From an uncultured Psychrosphaera sp. (GTDB lineage Bacteria > Pseudomonadota > Gammaproteobacteria > Enterobacterales > Alteromonadaceae), in NCBI RefSeq assembly GCF_947500655.1, contig NZ_CANMSK010000004.1, forward strand, positions 1 through 64,000: a stretch of DNA of 64,000 bases, written 5' to 3'. The notes under the pieces were generated by a model. The model had not been told where the DNA came from. It saw only the letters and a list, made by a program, of their open reading frames with translations, and searched no databases. This document shows positions 1 to 8,504 of the stretch, one piece after another. Numbering within the stretch: position 1 is the first letter of the stretch; each line of letters starts with the position of its first letter. Both the position numbers and the translations under genes were made by a program.

Positions 1-75
1 GTGCGCTCGGGAGGATTCGAACCTCCGACCGCCTGGTTCGTAGCCAAGTACTCTATCCAGCTGAGCTACGAGCGC
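1..75 (-). tRNA. tRNA-Arg (ACG), 3' end cut by window
   Basis: Read on the minus strand, this is a cloverleaf with a GCGCTCG/CGAGCGC acceptor stem, the D-arm stretch TAGCTCAGCTGGATAGAG, an anticodon loop with ACG, and the TTCGAAT T-loop. It is identical to the complete copy at 102-178 over the shared bases. The window edge removes the last two bases of the 3' CCA. It is the last visible member of a csrA-tRNA-Ser-tRNA-Arg array, the same gene order as csrA-serV-argV in E. coli. Confidence 0.95.
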
Positions 76-101
76 ACAATAAGTCTTCTTTTCTGTGATG
101 A

Positions 102-178
102 TGGTGCGCTCGGGAGGATTCGAACCTCCGACCGCCTGGTTCGTAGCCAAGTACTCTATCCAGCTGAGCTACGAGCGC
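102..178 (-). tRNA. tRNA-Arg (ACG)
   Basis: A complete 77-nt tRNA on the minus strand with a 7-bp acceptor stem, discriminator A and an encoded CCA (TGG at 102-104 on the plus strand). The anticodon ACG would be edited to ICG by TadA and read CGU, CGC and CGA. It is a tandem duplicate of the copy at 1-75, separated by a short spacer, and is probably processed from a common transcript with the upstream tRNA-Ser. Confidence 0.97.
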
Positions 179-199
179 ACTTTAATCACAAAAACATTG

Positions 200-294
<95 letters not shown>

Positions 295-307
295 ACTCAA
301 TGTGGCG

Positions 308-338
308 TGTATAGTAATGATCTAAGAATATAAGTCAA
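308..338 (-). promoter_or_regulatory. candidate promoter of the tRNA-Ser/tRNA-Arg array
   Basis: On the minus strand there is a -35-like TTGACT (333-338) and a -10-like TATACA (308-313). They are followed by a GC-rich CGCC stretch just before the mature tRNA-Ser 5' end. A GC-rich discriminator is typical of stringently controlled stable-RNA promoters. The 19-bp spacer is longer than ideal, so the exact boxes are uncertain. Confidence 0.45.
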
Positions 339-446
339 ATAAAATTGTTAATTAAATTACTGATTGATTCGAAAATGAGCAATTATCAAGTTATCGTCTA
401 ATATTTGTCACTTTTAAGCTTAGATAAATAACTATTATAGAACTTA

Positions 447-475
447 AAAAGAAAAAACCGGCTTAACGCCGGTTT
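447..475 (-). terminator. rho-independent terminator of csrA
   Basis: A perfect 8-bp stem (AAACCGGC at 455-462, GCCGGTTT at 468-475) with a 5-nt loop. On the minus strand it is followed by a U-rich run. It starts 6 bp past the csrA stop codon and separates csrA from the tRNA array. Confidence 0.85.
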
Positions 476-480
476 ATTGC

Positions 481-672
481 TTATTCCGCTTCAGAGGGTT
501 GACCGCCCTTTTCCGCTTGAATACGCATGTATATCTCTTCACGATGAACTGCTACTTCTTTAGGAGCATTAACACCAATTCTTACTTGGTTGCCCTTTAC
601 ACCTAAAACTGTAACTGTAACTTCATCACCTACCATTAACGTTTCACCAACACGACGAGTTAGTATAAGCAT
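481..672 (-). CDS. csrA: carbon storage regulator CsrA (RsmA family)
   Basis: A 63-residue protein with the whole CsrA fold: [16 protein letters not shown] at the N-terminus and the RNA-binding VAVHREEIY segment around residues 40-48. CsrA binds GGA motifs in mRNA leaders and controls carbon metabolism, motility and biofilm genes. The ATG at 672 is preceded by a strong AAAAGGAGC ribosome binding site. The gene has its own terminator and is followed by tRNA-Ser and tRNA-Arg, as in enterobacteria. The usual upstream partner alaS is not in this window on that side. Confidence 0.97.
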   Translation of the reverse strand: MLILTRRVGETLMVGDEVTVTVLGVKGNQVRIGVNAPKEVAVHREEIYMRIQAEKGGQPSEAE

Positions 673-1039
673 TATTAGCTCCTTTTATGCCACTTGCTTA
701 TAGTTAGCTTAATAAAAAGCTCCATTTTCGACTAAGTCGAAGGTAAACATTCTACCTAGACTCAAAGCATCTTACAATTTTTGCATTTACTTTAATCGCA
801 TAACTGTAACACTTTATAGGACTGTTCCTATCCGTCTTAGTTCAATAATAGCAATAGAATTAAAAACTTGCGTACTCTATTTCTATTTAATTATTGAGCA
901 AAAATAAGTTAATAAATTTATTAACTTATTTATCTAATATGAGCCAAAGTGGCGACTTTCAAGCTTTTCAGTTAAATAAATTCATTACTTCAATTACGTT
1001 AAAACTATAAAAATCACGATTTCAATAAATAGCAGATAC
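673..1039. other. AT-rich spacer upstream of csrA
   Basis: A non-coding spacer that must hold the csrA promoter or promoters on the minus strand. I see no convincing -35/-10 pair, no conserved RNA gene and no ORF with a good ribosome binding site. A 23-codon ATG frame at 939-1010 lacks support. Confidence 0.5.
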
Positions 1040-1067
1040 AAAAATGCCGACACAGCGTCGGCATTTT
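1040..1067 (-). terminator. terminator of the pdh operon (downstream of lpdA)
   Basis: A perfect 8-bp stem (ATGCCGAC at 1044-1051, GTCGGCAT at 1057-1064) with a 5-nt loop. It has A/T runs on both sides, so it could work in either direction. It lies about 120 bp past the lpdA stop, beyond the tandem repeat at 1071-1190. Confidence 0.75.
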
Positions 1068-1070
1068 TTA

Positions 1071-1190
1071 ATTCAAGGATGAATTAATATCAAAGGTACA
1101 TGGATGTAATCCCTTTGATTCAATTCAAGGATGAATTAATGTCAAAGGTACAAGGATGTAACTCCTTTGATTCAATTCAAATATGAAATT
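1071..1190. repeat. 52-bp tandem repeat, two copies plus a partial third, each with an inverted repeat
   Basis: Two adjacent 52-bp units start at 1071 and 1123 and differ at about four positions. A degenerate start of a third unit (from 1175) runs into the lpdA stop codon. Each full unit contains facing arms TCAAAGG...CCTTTGA (1090-1119 and 1142-1171), so the lpdA transcript would carry two similar hairpins before the terminator at 1040-1067. Differences between copies fall mostly in the loop or are partly compensating. No coding potential is visible. Confidence 0.85.
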
Positions 1191-2613
1191 ACTTTTTCTT
1201 TTTCGCTTTAGGATTTGGTAAATCCGTAATTGAACCTTCATACATTTCTGCAGCAAGACCAATTGACTCGTTAAGCGTTGGGTGAGCATGGATAGTTAAT
1301 GCGATATCTTCCGCATCTGCGCCCATCTCAATAGCTAAACCGATTTCACCTAGCATCTCACCAGCATTGATACCTACAATAGCGCCACCTAAGATACGGT
1401 GCGTTTCTTTATCAAAGATTAACTTTGTGAAACCTTCAGTACGAGCAGAAGCAATTGCACGGCCAGAAGCAGCCCAAGGGAACTTGGCAGACTCAACTTT
1501 TAAGCCTTGTTCTTTTGCTTCTTTCTCAGTAATACCAACCCAAGCCATTTCTGGATCAGTATAAGCAATTGAAGGAATAGCTTGAGGTTCAAAGAAGTGT
1601 TTTTGACCAGAGATAACTTCAGCCGCAACATGTGCTTCATGAACTGCTTTATGAGCCAACATAGGTTGACCAACAACGTCACCGATTGCAAAAATGTGAT
1701 TTACGTTAGTACGTAATTGATTATCAACATTAATGAAACCACGTTCATCAACTGTAACGCCCGCTTTAGTTGCGTCCATTAAGTTACCGTTTGGCTTACG
1801 GCCAACAGCAACTAATATTTTGTCATAACGAACAGGTTCAGCAGGTGCTTTTTTACCTTCAAACGTTACATATAAACCGTCTTTTTTAGCTTCAACTGCT
1901 ACAACTTTCGTTGATAACATGATGTTGAAACGGTCTTTGTTATATTTAGAATAAACTTGAACAAGGTCTTTGTCAGCCGCAGGTACAAGTTGGTCTAAGA
2001 ATTCAACAACAGAAACTTTAGAGCCTAATGCAGCATAAACAGTTCCCATCTCAAGACCGATGATACCACCACCTAGCACTAACATTTCACCAGGAATATC
2101 TTTAAGCTCTAACGCACCAGTTGAGTCAATTACACGGTCATCTTCAGGAATAAATGGAAGATTTACAGGCTCAGAACCCGCTGCGATAATTGCATTATCA
2201 AAGGTAATTGTTGTATCGCCTTTTTCACCCGTAACAACCATAGTGTTGCTACCAGTAAATTTACCGAAACCGTTAACAACTTTAACTTTACGCATTTTAG
2301 ACATTCCGTCTAAGCCGTTAGTTAGTTGTGCAACAACGCTATCTTTCCAAGAGCGGATCTTATCAAGATCAATTTTTGGTGCACCAAATGTTACACCGTG
2401 AGATGCCATGTCTTTTGCATCATCAATAACTTTTGCTACATGTAATAATGCTTTAGATGGGATACAACCAACATTTAGACAAACGCCGCCTAATGTTGCG
2501 CGCTTCTCAACTAATACTACGTCTAATCCTAAATCAGCTGCACGGTATGCAGCAGAGTAACCACCCGGACCAGCACCAAGAACCACAACTTGAGTTTTGA
2601 TATCGTTGCTCAT
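1189..2613 (-). CDS. lpdA: dihydrolipoyl dehydrogenase (E3)
   Basis: The FAD-dependent enzyme that reoxidises lipoyl groups of the pyruvate and 2-oxoglutarate dehydrogenase complexes and passes electrons to NAD+. It has 474 residues, normal for the family. An N-terminal FAD-binding GAGPGG motif is at residues 13-18, the redox disulfide motif GGVCLNVGC has Cys45 and Cys50, an NAD-binding GGGIIGLE is mid-protein, and the C-terminal HAHPTLNE holds the His-Glu pair. It is the last gene of pdhR-aceE-aceF-lpdA. An AGAGG ribosome binding site precedes the ATG. A terminator-like hairpin and two palindromes separate it from aceF, so its expression may be partly uncoupled. Confidence 0.97.
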   Translation of the reverse strand: MSNDIKTQVVVLGAGPGGYSAAYRAADLGLDVVLVEKRATLGGVCLNVGCIPSKALLHVAKVIDDAKDMASHGVTFGAPKIDLDKIRSWKDSVVAQLTNGLDGMSKMRKVKVVNGFGKFTGSNTMVVTGEKGDTTITFDNAIIAAGSEPVNLPFIPEDDRVIDSTGALELKDIPGEMLVLGGGIIGLEMGTVYAALGSKVSVVEFLDQLVPAADKDLVQVYSKYNKDRFNIMLSTKVVAVEAKKDGLYVTFEGKKAPAEPVRYDKILVAVGRKPNGNLMDATKAGVTVDERGFINVDNQLRTNVNHIFAIGDVVGQPMLAHKAVHEAHVAAEVISGQKHFFEPQAIPSIAYTDPEMAWVGITEKEAKEQGLKVESAKFPWAASGRAIASARTEGFTKLIFDKETHRILGGAIVGINAGEMLGEIGLAIEMGADAEDIALTIHAHPTLNESIGLAAEMYEGSITDLPNPKAKKKK

Positions 2614-2642
2614 AATTAACCTCTATTCACTTGTATGGTGAC

Positions 2643-2663
2643 GGAATGAAGGCCTTTCATTCC
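2643..2663. repeat. hairpin in the lpdA leader
   Basis: Perfect arms GGAATGAA (2643-2650) and TTCATTCC (2656-2663) around GGCCT, about 30 nt upstream of the lpdA start and just before its ribosome binding site. It may protect or expose the leader. No U-run follows, so it is not a simple terminator. Confidence 0.6.
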
Positions 2664-2680
2664 ATTTCTAATAAGGTAAA

Positions 2681-2698
2681 CAAACGAATATTCGTTTG
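2681..2698. repeat. 18-bp perfect palindrome between aceF and lpdA
   Basis: CAAACGAATATTCGTTTG is a perfect dyad. It could be a DNA operator or a stem in the mRNA. It does not resemble the PdhR site at 8351-8365. Confidence 0.6.
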
Positions 2699-2724
2699 CT
2701 CGAAATTTTGTTGAGTTTATCACT

Positions 2725-2760
2725 CAAAAAATAGAAAGTCCTGCAACTGCAAGACTTTCT
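2725..2760 (-). terminator. terminator-like hairpin between aceF and lpdA
   Basis: Arms AGAAAGTC (2733-2740) and GACTTTCT (2753-2760) are followed on the minus strand by a U-rich run (complement of the A-run at 2725-2731). Lying inside the operon, it would lower rather than stop readthrough into lpdA. Confidence 0.65.
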
Positions 2761-2789
2761 TATGATTTTATAAAAACTTTATAACTGCT

Positions 2790-4769
2790 TTATAAAACCA
2801 ATTTACGTATATCTGATAACACACTTGCCAAATGCACAGTAAAGCGAGCCGCTAGTGCGCCGTCGATTACTCTGTGATCGTATGACAATGACAGTGGTAA
2901 CATCAGTTTAGGCTCAAAATCAGAACCGTTCCATTTAGGTTTCATTTCTGATTTAGACACACCTAAAATACCAACTTCTGGAGAATTAACAATAGGGGTA
3001 AATGCTGTTCCGCCAATACCACCAAGACTAGAGATAGTAAAACAACCACCTTGCATGTCTCTTGCTGTTAATTTGCCATCACGGGCTTTTTTAGATATTT
3101 CCATCAATTCACGTGAAATTTCGTTAACGCCTTTTTTATCAACATCACGTACAACAGGAACAACAAGACCGTTTGGCGTGTCGACTGCGATACCTATGTG
3201 GATATACTTCTTCATTATCAGGCTTTCACCATCCAAGCTTAAAGACGAACTAAATTGTGGGTACGCAGCAAGAGCAGATGCCGCTGCTTTCATAATGAAA
3301 ACCAATGGCGTTATCTTCAGATCTGATTTTTGCTTAGCTAACGTCGCATTTTGTTCTTTACGGAACGCTTCTAAAGACGTGATATCTGCTTCATCAAATT
3401 GAGTTACATGTGGGATCGTTACCCAGTTACGGTGAAGATTTGGACCAGAGATCTTTTGAATACGCGTTAACGGCACTTCTTCAATTTCACCAAATTTAGA
3501 GAAATCTACTTTAGGTTGTGCAAGAACTTGTAAACCACCTTCACCAGCTGCAACACTTGAATTAGCGTTTGCTTTAGGACGTGATAATTCGTACTTAACA
3601 AATGACTTAACGTCTTCAGCTAAAATACGACCTTTACGACCTGAACCAGTAACCTTAGTTAAATCCACACCAAACTCACTTGCTAAACGTCGGACTGACG
3701 GAGTCGCGTGAATATTCTTACCTGATGCGGAGCCACCAGCTTGAGATGGGTGAGCTTGCACTACTGGTGGTGCTTTTTTAGCTGGCGCTGAAGCAACAGG
3801 AGCTGCAACTGTTGCCGGAGCAGCAGTAGGCGCTGCGACAGAAGCTGGAGCGCTAGAGACAGTCTCAATTGTCGCAATAATAGAACCGGTTGCAACTTTA
3901 CCGCCATTTTCAATTTTTAATGATTTAACTACACCAGCAAATGGTGCCGGAACATCCATAGTTGCTTTGTCAGTTTCTAATGTGATCAAGCCTTGTTCAG
4001 CTTCAACCGTGTCGCCAACAGCAACCAGAATATCAATAACATCAACTTCATCATCAGTGCCGATATCTGGAACTTCAACATCTTTAACTTCTGATGTTGC
4101 CGCTACTGGAGCTGGAGTCGCTGCAGGAGCAGCTTCAACCGCTGGTGCAGGCGCGGCACTTGCAACTGGAGTATCAGCTTGCGCTGCGCCAGTTTCAAGT
4201 AATAAAACAAGTGAACCTTGTCCAACTTTACCACCAACCGCTACTTTAATTTCTTTAACAACACCATCTTCTGGACATGGTACATCCATGGTTGCTTTGT
4301 CTGTTTCTAAGGTAATTAAACCATCTTCTTTAGAAACAGAATCACCAACGGCAACTAAGATGTCGATAATATCAACTTCATCGTCAGTACCAATATCTGG
4401 CACTGTAACTTCGATAATAGATACTGCACCAGAAGCTACTGGTGCAGCCGGAGCTGCCTCAACTTTAGCTTCCGCAACTGGTGCAGGTGCTGGAGCGCTT
4501 TCAACTACAGGCGCAGCTTCAGTAGCTGAACCTGCGGCTTCAATCACAATTAATAAACTGCCTTCAGAAATTTTATCGCCTAGAGCAACTTTAATTTCTT
4601 TAACTGTGCCTGAGTATGGTGCTGGAATATCCATTGATGCTTTATCACTTTCAACTGTGACAATAGAATCTTCTTCCGAAATTGTGTCGCCGACGGCAAC
4701 ACAAACTTCAATTACTTCTACTTCGTCGCCGCCAACGTCTGGGACTAGGATGTCTTTTAATTCAGCCAT
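2790..4769 (-). CDS. aceF: pyruvate dehydrogenase E2, dihydrolipoyl acetyltransferase with three lipoyl domains
   Basis: The core of the pyruvate dehydrogenase complex, which transfers acetyl from lipoyl-lysine to CoA. The 659 residues comprise three N-terminal lipoyl domains with lipoylated lysines at about 43, 158 and 268 (context SDKAS or TDKAT), joined by Ala/Pro-rich linkers. A peripheral subunit-binding domain follows near residues 353-390, then the catalytic CAT domain ending in DHRVIDG with His632 and Asp636. Three lipoyl domains match the E. coli arrangement. Domains 2 and 3 are nearly identical around the lysine, a sign of internal duplication or conversion. It starts 24 bp after aceE. 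Confidence 0.97.
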   Translation of the reverse strand: MAELKDILVPDVGGDEVEVIEVCVAVGDTISEEDSIVTVESDKASMDIPAPYSGTVKEIKVALGDKISEGSLLIVIEAAGSATEAAPVVESAPAPAPVAEAKVEAAPAAPVASGAVSIIEVTVPDIGTDDEVDIIDILVAVGDSVSKEDGLITLETDKATMDVPCPEDGVVKEIKVAVGGKVGQGSLVLLLETGAAQADTPVASAAPAPAVEAAPAATPAPVAATSEVKDVEVPDIGTDDEVDVIDILVAVGDTVEAEQGLITLETDKATMDVPAPFAGVVKSLKIENGGKVATGSIIATIETVSSAPASVAAPTAAPATVAAPVASAPAKKAPPVVQAHPSQAGGSASGKNIHATPSVRRLASEFGVDLTKVTGSGRKGRILAEDVKSFVKYELSRPKANANSSVAAGEGGLQVLAQPKVDFSKFGEIEEVPLTRIQKISGPNLHRNWVTIPHVTQFDEADITSLEAFRKEQNATLAKQKSDLKITPLVFIMKAAASALAAYPQFSSSLSLDGESLIMKKYIHIGIAVDTPNGLVVPVVRDVDKKGVNEISRELMEISKKARDGKLTARDMQGGCFTISSLGGIGGTAFTPIVNSPEVGILGVSKSEMKPKWNGSDFEPKLMLPLSLSYDHRVIDGALAARFTVHLASVLSDIRKLVL

Positions 4770-4793
4770 CTTGTTATTCTCCTAAACCGCTGA

Positions 4794-7469
4794 TTATGCG
4801 TAAAGTGGGTTAAGTTTCTCAGCATCAATACCTAAATCGGCAATTGCTTGAGTAACGACAGATGCTTTGATATCACCGCTACGTGCTAACTCGCTAAGAG
4901 CAGCAATAACGACGTAGTTGTGGTCAACTTCAAAGTGACGACGTAAATTTTCACGGCTGTCCGAACGACCAAAACCATCTGTACCAAGTACACGGTAAGG
5001 CGCTGGAACATACGCACGAATTTGATCGGCATAGCTCTTAATGTAATCCGTCGCAGCAATAACAGGGCCTGAACCTTGTTCTAACAACTCAGTTACATAC
5101 GCTTTTTGTACTGGCGCTTCAGGGTTTAACATGTTGAAACGATCAACATCTTGGCCTTCACGTGCAAGTTCGTTAAACGATGGTGCACTGAATACTTCAG
5201 CCGTTACACCATATTTTTCAGCTAATATTTCAGCCGCTTTACGTACTTGTAATAAAATAGTACCTGAACCTAAAAGACGTACGTTCGCTTTACCTTTTTT
5301 GGCTTTTATTTCATCAAGTTTATAAATACCTCTGATGATGCCTTCCTCAACGCCTTCAGGCATTGCAGGTTGAACGTAGTTTTCGTTCATTACGGTTAGG
5401 TAATAAAATACATTTTCATTGTCACCGTACATACGACGCATGCCGTCTTGAACGATTACTGCAAGTTCATAACCATACGTTGGGTCATAAGTTACACAGT
5501 TTGGTACCGTACCAAAATGAGAATGTGAATGACCATCTTGGTGTTGTAAACCTTCACCATTAAGCGTTGTACGACCAGCAGTACCGCCAACTAGGAAACC
5601 ACGTGCTTGTGAGTCACCAGCAGCCCAAACCATGTCACCTACACGTTGGAAACCAAACATTGAGTAGTAGATGTAGAATGGGATCATAGGTTCGTTGTTG
5701 TTTGAATATGACGTTGCCGCAGCAAGCCAATCAGACATAGCACCTAGTTCGTTAATGCCTTCCTGTAAAACCTGACCTTTAGTATCTTCACGATAATAAG
5801 CTACTTGATCTGCATCTTGAGGTGTGTATTTTTGGCCACCGTGAGCGTAAATACCCACTTGACGGAATAAACCTTCAAGACCAAATGTACGGGCTTCATC
5901 AGGAATAATAGGAACAATACGTTTACCTATTTTTTTATCTTTAATAACTGCAGATAAAATACGACCAAACGCCATAGTGGTAGATATTTCACGACCATTT
6001 GAACCTTTAGTGATTGCTTCAAATGCTTTCAGGTCTGGCATTTCCATTTCTACGTCTGAGTTGCGACGACGAGCTGGTAAATAACCACCTAATGCTTCAC
6101 GACGACCATGCATGTAGTTATATTCATCACTTCCCTCAGGGAAAGTAACATAAGGTACATTTGGTAAGTCTTCATCAGAAATTTGTATATGATGACGGTC
6201 GCGGTATGCTTTTAGTGCATCCAAGTCCATCTTTTTAACGCCGTGAGCAATATTCTTACCTTCACCAGCGTCACCCATACCGTAACCTTTAACTGTTTTA
6301 GCTAAGATAACTTGTGGACGACCTTTGGTATTTTTAGCACGTTCGTATGCAGCATAAACTTTAACTGGATCATGACCACCACGGTTTAAACGCCAAATGT
6401 CTGCATCTGACATATTTGAAACCATAGCTGCCGTTTCAGGTGTTTTACCAAAGAAGTTCTCACGAGTGAACTTGCCACCTTTGGCTTTATAGTTCTGGTA
6501 TTCGCCGTCAACCGTGCTTTCCATGATCTCTAATAACTTGCCATCTTTATCGCGAGAAATTAATGGATCCCAGTAAGAACCCCAAATAACTTTAATTACT
6601 TCCCAACCAGCGCCACGGAATGTGCCTTCTAGTTCTTGAATAATACTGCCATTACCACGAACCGGGCCGTCAAGACGTTGCAAGTTACAGTTGATGATGA
6701 AGGTTAAATTATCTAAACCTTCACGTGCTGCTAAACCAATAGCACCTAATGATTCTGGCTCATCACACTCGCCATCCCCCATAAAGCAATATACGCGTTG
6801 GTCTGAACAATCTTTAATACCACGGTCTGTTAAGTATTTTAAGAAACGAGCTTGGTAAATTGCAGCAATTGGACCTAAGCCCATAGATACTGTTGGGAAC
6901 TGCCAAAAGTCAGGCATCAATTTAGGATGTGGGTAAGATGATAAACCGTCAGAATCAGATTCTTGACGGAAATTATCTAACTGCTCTTCAGTTAAACGAC
7001 CTTCAACAAATGCACGAGAATAAATCCCTGGAGATACGTGACCTTGAATATATAAAAAGTCGCCGCCCTTGTTGTCTTTATCTGCTTTAAAGAAGTGGTT
7101 AAAGCCTACATCGTATAACATGGCAGAAGAAGCGAATGATGAAATATGTCCACCAAGTTCTAAATCTTTTTTAGAGCCACGTACTACCATAGCTAATGCA
7201 TTCCAGCGAATCGCTGAACGTATTTTAGCTTCAATGGTACGATCGCCAGGCATTTGAGGTTCTTGTCCTGCTGGGATGGTGTTTAAGTATGCCGTTGTTG
7301 CGGTATACGGTAAGTGCGCGCCATTACGACGAGCCTTATCAATGAGTGCTTCAAGAATACTATGAGCACGTTCAACACCATCACTTTCAAGGACAGCTTC
7401 CAGAGACTCAAGCCATTCTTGAGTTTCTTGTGGATCAATGTCCTGATTTTGATTTAGGTTCTCTGACAT
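4794..7469 (-). CDS. aceE: pyruvate dehydrogenase E1 component, homodimeric type
   Basis: The thiamine diphosphate enzyme that decarboxylates pyruvate and acetylates the E2 lipoyl groups. Its 891 residues fit the homodimeric AceE family (about 887 in E. coli). The TPP-binding motif runs from GDGE at residue 231 to the NCN near residue 260. The N-terminal acidic segment is consistent with docking to E2. It sits between pdhR and aceF on the same strand, and no separate promoter is obvious in the 91-bp gap after pdhR. Confidence 0.97.
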   Translation of the reverse strand: MSENLNQNQDIDPQETQEWLESLEAVLESDGVERAHSILEALIDKARRNGAHLPYTATTAYLNTIPAGQEPQMPGDRTIEAKIRSAIRWNALAMVVRGSKKDLELGGHISSFASSAMLYDVGFNHFFKADKDNKGGDFLYIQGHVSPGIYSRAFVEGRLTEEQLDNFRQESDSDGLSSYPHPKLMPDFWQFPTVSMGLGPIAAIYQARFLKYLTDRGIKDCSDQRVYCFMGDGECDEPESLGAIGLAAREGLDNLTFIINCNLQRLDGPVRGNGSIIQELEGTFRGAGWEVIKVIWGSYWDPLISRDKDGKLLEIMESTVDGEYQNYKAKGGKFTRENFFGKTPETAAMVSNMSDADIWRLNRGGHDPVKVYAAYERAKNTKGRPQVILAKTVKGYGMGDAGEGKNIAHGVKKMDLDALKAYRDRHHIQISDEDLPNVPYVTFPEGSDEYNYMHGRREALGGYLPARRRNSDVEMEMPDLKAFEAITKGSNGREISTTMAFGRILSAVIKDKKIGKRIVPIIPDEARTFGLEGLFRQVGIYAHGGQKYTPQDADQVAYYREDTKGQVLQEGINELGAMSDWLAAATSYSNNNEPMIPFYIYYSMFGFQRVGDMVWAAGDSQARGFLVGGTAGRTTLNGEGLQHQDGHSHSHFGTVPNCVTYDPTYGYELAVIVQDGMRRMYGDNENVFYYLTVMNENYVQPAMPEGVEEGIIRGIYKLDEIKAKKGKANVRLLGSGTILLQVRKAAEILAEKYGVTAEVFSAPSFNELAREGQDVDRFNMLNPEAPVQKAYVTELLEQGSGPVIAATDYIKSYADQIRAYVPAPYRVLGTDGFGRSDSRENLRRHFEVDHNYVVIAALSELARSGDIKASVVTQAIADLGIDAEKLNPLYA

Positions 7470-7513
7470 GTTTCAGGTTCCTACTATTTATTATTAAAAG
7501 AGTGTATTGCTCA

Positions 7514-7530
7514 ACTGAAATTATTTCAGT
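7514..7530. repeat. 17-bp palindrome between pdhR and aceE
   Basis: ACTGAAATTATTTCAGT is a perfect dyad of 8-bp arms about a central T, 45 bp upstream of aceE. It lacks a U-run and is not a PdhR box. It may be a weak RNA hairpin or an operator. Confidence 0.5.
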
Positions 7531-7560
7531 GAACATCATTATAGTCAGTAATTATTAAAG

Positions 7561-8319
7561 CTAGCGTTTTGGGCTACTTAATAAACGGCGTACTGACCCT
7601 TGTAATTTATTGTTATCTTGATCTAACGCCAACAACGACTTTTCAATGTAAGCTAAATGTCGTCTATTGGCTTGTCTCGCTTGTTCTGGTTCACCATTTA
7701 CTATAGTTTCCATTAATTCCGTTCTATGCAAATTTAACTGCTGACGAATATCATTGTGGCTTTGAAATACAACTAAATTTTCTTTTACATTGTGTATTAA
7801 TAAGTCTTTAAGACCTCTTAATAAATGCAACAACATTACATTATGGGATGCGTCGGCAATAGCTAAGTAAAACTTAACAACCGCCGCTGCAACTAGATCC
7901 AAATCATCTGAATCCGCTAACTGCTCTATAGACAAAAATGCATGACGAATATCGTCAAATTCAGACAGTGTTCCTCTTAATGCTGCGTAATAAGAAGTTA
8001 CACCTTCTAATGCAAACCTAAACTCCAACAAATCATAGTGAGAGTCTGGGCTATTTGCCAATAGTTCAAACAAAGGCTCTGCAAACGGGTCATTTAACTT
8101 TTTAGTTACAAAAGTACCATCACCTTGCTTACGAGTTACCAAACCTTGTGCTTCTAGCTTTTTAATAGCATCACGAACTGACGGACGTGATACACCATAA
8201 TCTAATGCCAAGTCACGCTCTGACGCGAGCTTTCCACCAGCAGGCAAAGAGCCGTCCAAGATCAATTTTTCAAGTCGCTCGGCAACTTGGTCTGATACTT
8301 TCTGAGTAGTGACTTTCAC
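7561..8319 (-). CDS. pdhR: pyruvate-responsive GntR-family repressor PdhR
   Basis: A FadR-subfamily regulator of 252 residues. The N-terminal winged helix (about 1-75) contains the GntR signature ASERDLALDYGVSRPSVRDA, and the C-terminal helical FCD domain binds the effector, known to be pyruvate for PdhR. It is the first gene of the pdh operon. A PdhR-type operator lies 32-46 bp upstream, indicating autoregulation. The start is GTG, with an AAGGA stretch farther upstream than ideal. FadR-family relatives such as LldR look similar, but the operon settles the assignment. Confidence 0.93.
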   Translation of the reverse strand: MKVTTQKVSDQVAERLEKLILDGSLPAGGKLASERDLALDYGVSRPSVRDAIKKLEAQGLVTRKQGDGTFVTKKLNDPFAEPLFELLANSPDSHYDLLEFRFALEGVTSYYAALRGTLSEFDDIRHAFLSIEQLADSDDLDLVAAAVVKFYLAIADASHNVMLLHLLRGLKDLLIHNVKENLVVFQSHNDIRQQLNLHRTELMETIVNGEPEQARQANRRHLAYIEKSLLALDQDNNKLQGSVRRLLSSPKR

Positions 8320-8350
8320 AGTAATTTAACTATTCCTTACACAATGGTAA

Positions 8351-8365
8351 ATTGGTCTTACCATT
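8351..8365 (-). promoter_or_regulatory. PdhR operator
   Basis: The minus-strand sequence AATGGTAAGACCAAT differs from the known PdhR consensus (ATTGGT-three bases-ACCAAT) at one position in the half-sites. It lies upstream of pdhR, overlapping the candidate promoter, which is the expected place for autorepression relieved by pyruvate. Confidence 0.85.
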
Positions 8366-8390
8366 AATCGAGAGCGAGAGTAGCAAGCAA
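8362..8390 (-). promoter_or_regulatory. candidate promoter of the pdhR-aceEF-lpdA operon
   Basis: A -35-like TTGCTT (8385-8390) and a weak -10-like TTAATG (8362-8367) are separated by 17 bp on the minus strand. The -10 region overlaps the PdhR operator, as expected for a repressed promoter. The boxes are only moderate matches. Confidence 0.4.
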
Positions 8391-8504
8391 AAAGCAATTT
8401 GTAAATATCAAGATAACTGGCTAGACCACTGAGAAAACAATGATTTAGAGTATCTTATAGATTATTTTTTGTGCCTGAGTGTAGTGATAACTTTATTTTA
8501 ATAA

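Noticed and set aside
939..1010. A 23-codon ORF in the csrA upstream spacer
   Set aside because: No ribosome binding site, no recognisable features and no terminator of its own.
1071..1190. Possible CRISPR array
   Set aside because: The repeats are directly adjacent with no unique spacers, have only two full units, and no cas genes are near.
3967..4785. A 272-codon open frame opposite aceF
   Set aside because: It is antisense to the lipoyl domains and its Ser/Thr/Ala composition is the reverse of their Ala/Pro/Val-rich repeats. It has no family features or ribosome binding site.
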